Shown: positions 14,952-20,489 of the stretch, piece by piece
Layout: every line of letters begins with the position of its first letter
How positions within the stretch are numbered: position 1 is the stretch's first letter
Assembly: GCA_043804035.1 (NCBI GenBank)
Contig: JAZDJJ010000073.1
Coordinates: 1 to 20,489, forward strand
Reading direction: 5' to 3'
From: JAZDJJ01 sp043804035
Lineage (GTDB): Bacteria > Bacteroidota > Bacteroidia > Palsa-948
Length of the DNA stretch: 20,489 nt
The notes under the pieces: model-generated
Told to the model about the DNA's origin: nothing
Database searches by the model: none
The model's input: only the letters and a program-made list of their open reading frames with translations
Program-made: the position numbers and the translations under genes

Positions 14952-16480
14952 TTATGATGAACACAGATAATTATATAAAAATTTTATTCAATCATAAAAA
15001 ATCAGCATCCTTAACGTTTTATTTACCATTTATCAAATGCCGAATATCAAATGTCAGAGCAAAAACCGTTCTTATTTCTTTTATCTTATCTCTTAATACC
15101 TTATGCCTTTCTCAATCTGTTACCATAAAAGGGAAAGTAGACAAAAGTTATCTCTCCGAAATGGGAGAAAACAGGAACAATTATATTTATGCAATGACTT
15201 ATGATGATTATATTTCTTATACCGAAAAAGAGATTGATTCAAGTTCTATTGATGCCAATGGAAATTTTAATTTGTCATTTTTTATTTCTTCCACTACTTA
15301 TCTTTTTTTGATGGTTGAAAATGCCAAAGCAGAATTGTATGTAGAACCGGGAAAAACTTATGAAGTGGATGTGTTGAAAAAGGACTCCGATGCTGTGCAA
15401 ACACTCAGCATTCCTGTTACTGTTGAAATAGAATTTAAAAATTTGGATTCCACAGATCTTAATTTCCTTATTGCCGACTTTGACAGCCGTTATGAAGCAT
15501 TTCTTGAATATCATCGCAATTTCTTTTTGAGCAAATCAAATTTGATATTCGGAAAAATTGATACTATGAAAATGCTTTCCAAACAAAAATATTCACCTTA
15601 CAATAAACCATATCTTAATAATTATATTGAGTACACATTTGCTTCTCTTGAAGGGAATATTACTTTGCAGGACAGAAAAAAAATCTTTGTTAATTACATA
15701 GAAGGAAAATCGTTTCAATTAAATAATTATGAATACATGGATTTCTTTAATCAGTTTTTTTCTCAAACGGTAAATTATTTCGTTACGACAAAAAAAATGA
15801 TGGAAGATGTAAATGTCAAAGAAACTTTTTCTACGTTGCTATATGATATCAAACAAAATAAATTGGAGGACGATACTATACAGGAATCAGTCGTACTGAA
15901 AGCACTTTCAAAAGCAATGTATATTCCCGACTACAAACAAAATCATATTCAAACTATTCTTAATCTGGCTTCTAAAGAATGTAAAAGCGAAATGAATAGA
16001 AGGACAGCAAGTAATCTTCTAAAAAAAATAACTTGTATGAAAGTTGGAACCAAATCTCCTGAGTTTTTGTTGCCCGACGAAAAAGGGAAAATGATTTCTC
16101 TCTATGATTTTAAAGGCAAATATGTGTATGTAATGTTTTGGGCATCGTGGTGTATTTCCTGCATACAGGAAATGATGCTCATACCGGAACTAAAAAAATT
16201 GTACGGAGGAAAAATTGCTTTCGTCAGTATTTCGTTGGATAAAAAATTTGATTTGATGAAAAAATTTCTTGACAAAAATCCAAAAATTAATCCCGATAAA
16301 AACGAAAAGGACTGGACATTTTTGTACTGCACCAATTATCCGAAAATAAAAAAGGATTACAATGTACTCACAGTTCCTACTTACTATCTCATAGATATGA
16401 AAGGAAATATTTTTAAAGCACCAGCAGATAATCCTGCCAGCATTGAGCCGTTGTTTTATCAAATCAAAAAGAAAAAATAA
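14948..16480 (+). CDS. TlpA-like thioredoxin-domain protein
   Basis: 510 residues. The C-terminal ~140 residues are a TlpA/AhpC-type thioredoxin domain: KVGTKSPEFLLPDEKGK, then FWASWCISC with redox cysteines C402 and C405, FVSISLDKK and the cis-proline segment LTVPTYYLID. The N-terminal part is a beta-rich then helical region of the kind that precedes thioredoxin domains in Bacteroidota. It is probably exported and periplasmic: a hydrophobic stretch (about 41-54, ending before QSVTIKG) looks like a signal peptide core, but it is preceded by some 36 polar residues, which is unusual. No later in-frame start exists before it. Thiol-disulfide exchange is the likely activity; partner unknown. Translationally coupled to coaD. 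Confidence 0.82.
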   Translation: MIMMNTDNYIKILFNHKKSASLTFYLPFIKCRISNVRAKTVLISFILSLNTLCLSQSVTIKGKVDKSYLSEMGENRNNYIYAMTYDDYISYTEKEIDSSSIDANGNFNLSFFISSTTYLFLMVENAKAELYVEPGKTYEVDVLKKDSDAVQTLSIPVTVEIEFKNLDSTDLNFLIADFDSRYEAFLEYHRNFFLSKSNLIFGKIDTMKMLSKQKYSPYNKPYLNNYIEYTFASLEGNITLQDRKKIFVNYIEGKSFQLNNYEYMDFFNQFFSQTVNYFVTTKKMMEDVNVKETFSTLLYDIKQNKLEDDTIQESVVLKALSKAMYIPDYKQNHIQTILNLASKECKSEMNRRTASNLLKKITCMKVGTKSPEFLLPDEKGKMISLYDFKGKYVYVMFWASWCISCIQEMMLIPELKKLYGGKIAFVSISLDKKFDLMKKFLDKNPKINPDKNEKDWTFLYCTNYPKIKKDYNVLTVPTYYLIDMKGNIFKAPADNPASIEPLFYQIKKKK

Positions 16481-16483
16481 AAA

Positions 16484-17077
16484 TTATTTATAATTTTCTA
16501 AAACTATCTCTCTGATGGATGGATAGACCAATGGTAATATATGTTGAACATCTTTTTTATTCATCCATTTTGCTTCCGTAATTCCTTCGGTGGTCTGTGG
16601 AGTTAATTCACAATTCTCACAGTACATTTCAAACCAAAATGTTTTTTTGATTGTGTTCGTTCTATGTAGTTGATAAATATGATACGTTTCGTTTAGATGT
16701 CTGATAATTTTCAAATCACTGATTCCACATTCTTCTTTCACTTCACGCATGGCAGCATCTTCAATCTTCTCGCCCTTTTCAATTTTTCCCTTTGGCAAAT
16801 CCCAATGACTGTTTCGGTAAATCATTAATAGTTTTTCTTTTTCATCTTTCACAAATCCGCCTGCTGCTTCAATCACAGTAAACATGGAGAGAAAATTATT
16901 CCATAAATTATTAAGATTATTTGAAACAAACTGAATACATTCTTCTTTCCCTCTGTAAAAATCCGTATAATCAGCAAATAATTTTTTACATGAAATATAT
17001 TTAATAATCCTATTTTCACTCTGTATTGACTTATCTGTCAATAATATCCGTTTTTCGCCACAAAAAACTTTATACAT
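16484..17077 (-). CDS. Nudix hydrolase
   Basis: 197 residues with a complete Nudix box: G97, E103, R111, E112, E115, E116 and G118 of Gx5Ex7REUxEExGU, in the context DLPKGKIEKGE and AAMREVKEECGI. It hydrolyses a nucleoside-diphosphate-linked substrate with a divalent metal; which one cannot be told. About 65 residues precede the catalytic domain, as in a group of Bacteroidota Nudix proteins. Its stop is three bases from the convergent tlpA-like stop. It is divergent from pyrE with only 18 bases between start codons. Confidence 0.9.
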   Translation of the reverse strand: MYKVFCGEKRILLTDKSIQSENRIIKYISCKKLFADYTDFYRGKEECIQFVSNNLNNLWNNFLSMFTVIEAAGGFVKDEKEKLLMIYRNSHWDLPKGKIEKGEKIEDAAMREVKEECGISDLKIIRHLNETYHIYQLHRTNTIKKTFWFEMYCENCELTPQTTEGITEAKWMNKKDVQHILPLVYPSIREIVLENYK

Positions 17078-17080
17078 TTG
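17073..17080 (+). promoter_or_regulatory. -7 box for pyrE, overlapping the Nudix start codon
   Basis: TACATTTG matches TAnnTTTG exactly and lies 15 bases before the pyrE ATG at 17096. Its CAT at 17075-17077 is the complement of the Nudix ATG, so promoter and divergent start codon share bases. A run of T at 17051-17055 takes the -33 position. Confidence 0.5.
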
Positions 17081-17095
17081 TATTAAAAACTTTTT

Positions 17096-17743
17096 ATGTT
17101 ATATAATCGTAAACTTGCAATTAAGATTGCAGAATATCTTTTGCAAATTAAAGCAATAAAATTACAACCGTACAAACCTTTTGTATGGGTATCGGGCTGG
17201 AAGGCACCAATTTATTGCGATAATAGAAGAACACTCTCATATCCTAAGATACGTTCTTTTCTACGTGATCATTTTATCAAAGTTATCAATGACAAATATG
17301 GTAAGCCGGATGTAATTGCTGGAGTTGCCACAGGAGGAATTGCCATTGGTGCGCTCGTTGCCGAAGCAATGAATTTACCTTTTTGTTATGTACGTGCCGA
17401 AGCTAAAGTGCATGGACTTGCAAATCTTGTTGAAGGAGTGGTGGGCGTTGGACAAAAAGTTGTTATCATTGAAGATCTTATTTCTACAGGAAAAAGCAGC
17501 TTAAAAGCTGTGAGTTCCTTGCGTAATGCAGGATGCATCGTAAAAGGAATGATTTCTATTTTTACTTACAATTTTACTATTGCTTCTACTGCGTTCAAGA
17601 AAGAAAAATGCCCCGTGTTTAATCTTTGCGATTACGAAACACTCACCAAAGAAGCACTCAAAAAAAATGTGATTACCCAAAAAGATATTGCCCTATTGAA
17701 ATCATGGCGAGAAGCACCTGATAAATGGGGACAAGGAAATTAA
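17096..17743 (+). CDS. pyrE: Orotate phosphoribosyltransferase
   Basis: Joins orotate to PRPP to give orotidine monophosphate, the fifth step of de novo pyrimidine synthesis. 215 residues. The PRPP-binding motif is VVIIEDLISTGKSS (122-135). Upstream are FVWVSGWKAPIYCDNR (orotate side), GVATGGIAIGALVAE, and the flexible catalytic loop VRAEAKVHG, in which R100, K104 and H106 correspond to Arg99, Lys103 and His105 of the E. coli enzyme, while Lys100 is replaced by Ala101. The stop codon shares TTAA with the stop of convergent kup. Confidence 0.95.
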   Translation: MLYNRKLAIKIAEYLLQIKAIKLQPYKPFVWVSGWKAPIYCDNRRTLSYPKIRSFLRDHFIKVINDKYGKPDVIAGVATGGIAIGALVAEAMNLPFCYVRAEAKVHGLANLVEGVVGVGQKVVIIEDLISTGKSSLKAVSSLRNAGCIVKGMISIFTYNFTIASTAFKKEKCPVFNLCDYETLTKEALKKNVITQKDIALLKSWREAPDKWGQGN

Positions 17744-19686
17744 TTGATTCTTTTCAGTGGCAATGATTTTACAGGATTGATGATGAGAGGAACTTTTTCT
17801 AATGTTACTGTATCCATATCCAAACCAAAAGCACGTTCATCTGATAAACTGATTTCTTTTAAAATAAAATATGTATCTATAATCAGTTTTTCGTAAAAGG
17901 GTAATTCGTTTTCATAAGAAAGAAATTTTTCTATTACAACAAACCTAAAATCTCCTACAAGATTCTGTTTGCCGAGCGATTCGTAATGGCTTGACACATC
18001 CACTTCCTGACTCGCTAGAAGATCTTCCACTACTTTGCGGAACATCAGATTTACACGTGGAGCCACACGGAATCCCAATCGGAAATCAATTCTGATAACA
18101 TCTTCGGGAGCAATAATATTAACTTTATATTCCATACGATACGGTTCATTGACCACATCCACATGAACTAACCAGTAAATATCAGCACGTTTGGGGCGTT
18201 TTTCCAAAATGGAATGTACCACAGCCGACTCAATTTCTCGCAAATCATTAGCACTAGTGAGATAAACAAGATGAGTGGAATATTTCGGAACACTTGTATC
18301 ACGACTCAAGTCGCACAATGCAGGAATGTATTTATCTAACCTGATAAATTCCAAATACCGATTGCGGATTTTTCTTGCCTGAAACCAAACCCACATAATA
18401 GTAACCAGTACAGAACCTATAATGAAACTCACCCATCCTCCATGAATAAACTTTCCGAGATTGGCTATGAGAAAAGAATATTCTATAATAACATATATGG
18501 CAAAAAATAAAATAATAAAAAACGCATTATATCTTTTTAGTATCATGAAAGCAACCAAAAGCATGGATGTCATCAGCATATCAAGATTAATAGTAAGTCC
18601 ATAAGCAGCTTCCATATTAGATGATTCGCCAAAATAAAGTACTACACCTATACAACATACAAACAGCATCCAATTTACTGAAGGAATATACATCTGTCCG
18701 CGAAACTCTGAAGGATGAACGATTTTTACTTTAGGCCAAAAGTTAAGACGGATAGCTTCGTTGATGATAGTGAAAGAACCTGTTATCAATGCCTGACTGG
18801 CAACAATAGAGGCACAAGTGGCAATAATAATTCCGGGAATGATAAACCAATTTGGCATCAGGGAATAAAATGGGTTTGTGTTACCCAGCATTCCACCTTC
18901 ATGCTGTAATAGATATGAACCTTGTCCAAAATAATTCAGCAGGAGCATTACTTTTACTAAAGACCATGTAATCCGTATATTTGTTTTTCCGCAATGTCCT
19001 AAATCAGAATACATTCCTTCTGCTCCTGTTGTACAGAGGAAAACAGCACCAAGAATCCAAAATCCACCGGGATATTCAATCAAGAGATGATAAGCATAAT
19101 AGGGATTGATTGCTTTTATTATTTCCGGTTGTTTTATAATAGCACTAAAACCAAGAACCCCAAGCATCACAAACCATAAGAGCATTACGGGGCCAAAAAA
19201 TTTTCCAATAAAAACTGTGCCGAATTGTTGAATGGAAAACAATGCGACGAGGATGATTACAACGATAGGAATAGTATTGATGTTATCATTTAATCCGCGC
19301 AATCCTTCCACAGCAGAAGAAACAGAAATTGCGGGAGTTAAAATTCCATCTGCAATAAGTGCGCTGCCTCCAATCATTGCCGGAATGATGAGCCAATATT
19401 TTTTCATTTTTTTTACCAGCGTGTACAAAGCAAAAATTCCTCCCTCTCCTCGGTTATCGGCACGAAGAGTGAAAATTACATATTTGATTGTCGTCTGTAA
19501 AGTAAGCGTCCAGAAAATACATGAAACACCACCGAGAACAAGATTACTATTGATAGTAGATGCTCCGATGATGGCTTTCATTACATAAAGCGGAGAAGTG
19601 CCGATATCACCAAAAATAATACCGAGCGTTACAATAATGGCTGACGCAGAAACGGCGGGAATGTAATGCTTTGTGGTAGTAGACAC
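17740..19686 (-). CDS. kup: Low-affinity potassium uptake protein, KUP/HAK/KT family
   Basis: Inner-membrane K+/H+ symporter, 648 residues. The family signature GDIGTSPLYV is at 26-35. About twelve hydrophobic segments fill residues 11-440, with GGIFALYTLVKK, GADGILTPAISVSSAVEGL-type sequence (here ADGILTPAISVSSAVEG) and GTTGAEGMYSDLGHCG-like sequence (CTTGAEGMYSDLGHCG) as landmarks. A cytosolic domain of about 200 residues follows. The start is the GTG at 19686: no in-frame ATG lies between it and the putative promoter. Sits between the convergent pyrE and the HTH gene, which is on the same strand 82 bases upstream. Confidence 0.95.
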   Translation of the reverse strand: MSTTTKHYIPAVSASAIIVTLGIIFGDIGTSPLYVMKAIIGASTINSNLVLGGVSCIFWTLTLQTTIKYVIFTLRADNRGEGGIFALYTLVKKMKKYWLIIPAMIGGSALIADGILTPAISVSSAVEGLRGLNDNINTIPIVVIILVALFSIQQFGTVFIGKFFGPVMLLWFVMLGVLGFSAIIKQPEIIKAINPYYAYHLLIEYPGGFWILGAVFLCTTGAEGMYSDLGHCGKTNIRITWSLVKVMLLLNYFGQGSYLLQHEGGMLGNTNPFYSLMPNWFIIPGIIIATCASIVASQALITGSFTIINEAIRLNFWPKVKIVHPSEFRGQMYIPSVNWMLFVCCIGVVLYFGESSNMEAAYGLTINLDMLMTSMLLVAFMILKRYNAFFIILFFAIYVIIEYSFLIANLGKFIHGGWVSFIIGSVLVTIMWVWFQARKIRNRYLEFIRLDKYIPALCDLSRDTSVPKYSTHLVYLTSANDLREIESAVVHSILEKRPKRADIYWLVHVDVVNEPYRMEYKVNIIAPEDVIRIDFRLGFRVAPRVNLMFRKVVEDLLASQEVDVSSHYESLGKQNLVGDFRFVVIEKFLSYENELPFYEKLIIDTYFILKEISLSDERAFGLDMDTVTLEKVPLIINPVKSLPLKRIN

Positions 19687-19705
19687 AGAATTTAAATAAT
19701 GATGG

Positions 19706-19713
19706 CAAATCTA
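19706..19713 (-). promoter_or_regulatory. Putative -7 box for kup
   Basis: On the minus strand TAGATTTG fits TAnnTTTG exactly, 19 bases before the GTG start. No TTTG -33 box at the expected distance. Confidence 0.4.
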
Positions 19714-19768
19714 CAAAATATCTAATATGGGGTGAGTTGTGATTTCAAAATAAGTAATCAAATATGTT

Positions 19769-20104
19769 TCATGTGGAATTTTTTTTCTTTTCACTCATAA
19801 GCAAATTGTTAATAGTTGATAAATATTCATTCTCTTTTTGTAATTGCTCTATTTGTTTTTTAATTTCGGTTATTTGTTTGTCTTCTTCTGTTTTTTCTAA
19901 TCGTAAATCCTGAGAATAGTATTTGAAAAAGTCATGTCCTAATATCTGAGAAATCTTTATCAATAAACTTGCATGCATGTGACGATAATGAAACATTCGG
20001 CTTACTGTTACTATATGAACTCCCAATTTAAGTGCAAGTCCCGATGGAGTAACATGCTTTTCTTTTATTATCGTCTTAAGAATATTTCCTATGTGAATTG
20101 GCAT
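19769..20104 (-). CDS. Small helix-turn-helix protein with C-terminal coiled coil
   Basis: 111 residues from the ATG at 20104 (MPIHIGNILK); an ATG at 20119 would add five. The N-terminal ~60 residues are an XRE-type helix-turn-helix: IHIGNILKTIIKEK, TPSGLALKLGVHIVTVSRMF (helices 2-3) and LLIKISQILGHDFFKYYSQ, the last being a hallmark of a large Bacteroidota group. Residues about 75-105 (EEDKQITEIKKQIEQLQKEN and on) form a heptad-rich coiled coil, so it probably binds DNA as a dimer. Targets are unknown. The nearest good promoter upstream is in the repeat island at 20342-20370, about 240 bases away. Confidence 0.8.
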   Translation of the reverse strand: MPIHIGNILKTIIKEKHVTPSGLALKLGVHIVTVSRMFHYRHMHASLLIKISQILGHDFFKYYSQDLRLEKTEEDKQITEIKKQIEQLQKENEYLSTINNLLMSEKKKNST

Positions 20105-20145
20105 AAAAAATAAATTCATTATTACTTATCACTAATAAATTCATG

Positions 20146-20195
20146 TATTTAACTTGATAATTCCCTGCGGCTTGCCATAGTGTTGTTCATTGACG
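20146..20195 (+). repeat. Hairpin repeat copy 3
   Basis: Shares TTTAACTTGATAATTCCCT, GGCTTGC and GTTGTTCATT with 10003-10050. The right arm of the stem is altered, so the hairpin is weaker than in the other copies. Confidence 0.65.
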
Positions 20196-20243
20196 AACAT
20201 TAGGACCCCGAAATAAATTCGTGGCAATCTATTTGAATAACGA

Positions 20244-20288
20244 ATATTTTCGGCAAATTTCGGCAAAGATCAATTACCAAGCTCAATA
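20244..20288 (-). repeat. Dispersed 45-bp repeat, right copy
   Basis: Inverted copy of 6700-6744 with three differences by eye, including the doubled decamer TTTCGGCAAA (reverse complement of TTTGCCGAAA, one base shifted). Confidence 0.75.
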
Positions 20289-20296
20289 CGAGTCAT

Positions 20297-20335
20297 GTCG
20301 CAATGACGAAACCAATTTTTGGGACTACCCTTAAG
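20297..20335 (+). repeat. Second copy of the acyltransferase-side repeat
   Basis: Runs from GTCGCAATGACGA to CCCTTAAG and matches 12222-12260 with several substitutions. The first 13 bases also occur in the MITE-like element at 8596-8608. Confidence 0.6.
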
Positions 20336-20341
20336 TTGTGG

Positions 20342-20370
20342 CAAACTTACATAAAATTTTCAATTACAAA
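20342..20370 (-). promoter_or_regulatory. Conserved promoter block, possibly for the HTH gene
   Basis: On the minus strand: TTTG (20370-20367), 17 bases, TAAGTTTG (20349-20342), both boxes perfect. It is nearly identical to the barrel-operon promoter at 12071-12099. It points left towards the HTH gene, which would then have a leader of roughly 230 bases containing three repeats; alternatively it is a displaced copy driving nothing. Confidence 0.5.
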
Positions 20371-20401
20371 TAAACGGGATAAAAATCAAAAAGGATTTAT
20401 A

Positions 20402-20489
20402 GATGGCGGGTCAAAGCCCGCCATGACGAACTAATGATGGAGGGTCAAAGCCCGCCATGACGAACTAATGATGGAGGGTCAAAGCCCGC
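20402..20489 (+). repeat. Tandem array of a 34-bp palindromic unit, cut by window edge
   Basis: Units start at 20402, 20436 and 20470 (the last partial), period exactly 34. The first differs from the others at one base (GATGGCGGG versus GATGGAGGG). Each unit has a GC stem, GGCGGG or GGAGGG against CCCGCC, around TCAAAG. There are no variable spacers, so it is not a CRISPR array. Confidence 0.85.

Larger units (their letters stand above)
20120..20489. other. Gene-free repeat island at the right edge
   Basis: 370 bases without a credible gene. In order it holds a hairpin-repeat copy (20146-20195), an inverted copy of the 45-bp repeat (20244-20288), a copy of the acyltransferase-side repeat (20297-20335), a promoter block (20342-20370) and a 34-bp tandem array (20402 to the edge). 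Only 20120-20145, 20196-20243 and 20372-20401 hold nothing I recognise. Confidence 0.7.

Noticed and set aside
20402..20489. Possible CRISPR array
   Set aside because: The 34-bp units abut directly with no variable spacers, and no cas gene is nearby.

Overview
The window comes from a low-GC member of the Bacteroidota, probably an uncultivated or poorly described one. The main pointers are perfect or near-perfect Bacteroidota-type -7 boxes (TAnnTTTG) in front of several genes, weak or absent Shine-Dalgarno sequences, two small signal-peptide outer-membrane barrel proteins of the PorT/OMP_b-brl type, a DUF3822-rsmD-coaD run, a TlpA-like periplasmic thioredoxin, and a helix-turn-helix protein with the DFFKYYS motif common in this phylum. 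I cannot name a genus.

Layout. Positions 1-4220 (minus strand) hold an accessory operon, probably for DNA defence. A 1106-residue fusion of a phospholipase-D-like nuclease domain and an SNF2 helicase is followed by two tandem KilA-N genes, the first truncated and the second running off the left edge. From 4254 to 5480 (minus) lies a GT4-type glycosyltransferase. Divergent from it are murB (peptidoglycan precursor synthesis) and a tryptophanase-like PLP lyase. Positions 8365-8640 hold a hairpin repeat, a probable promoter and a 100-bp MITE-like element just before nuoABC, a short piece of the complex I operon that stops after nuoC at another copy of the hairpin repeat. On the minus strand follow frr, two outer-membrane barrel genes and a lysophospholipid-type acyltransferase. 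Divergent from the acyltransferase is the plus-strand cluster DUF3822-rsmD-coaD-tlpA-like. A minus-strand Nudix hydrolase is divergent from pyrE, which converges on kup (K+ uptake); their stop codons share the bases TTAA. Upstream of kup is a small HTH/coiled-coil regulator, and the last 370 bases are a gene-free island packed with repeats.

Most genes are housekeeping: cell wall, respiration, translation, CoA and pyrimidine synthesis, potassium uptake. The interest lies in the defence-like operon at the left edge, with its three CGAATTCG-centred palindromes, and in a set of short dispersed repeats. These repeats occur between murB and tnaA, on both sides of nuoABC, beside the acyltransferase, and together in the right-hand island. 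One of them carries a conserved promoter (TTTG, 17 bases, TAnnTTTG). I found no tRNA, rRNA, complete insertion sequence or CRISPR array.
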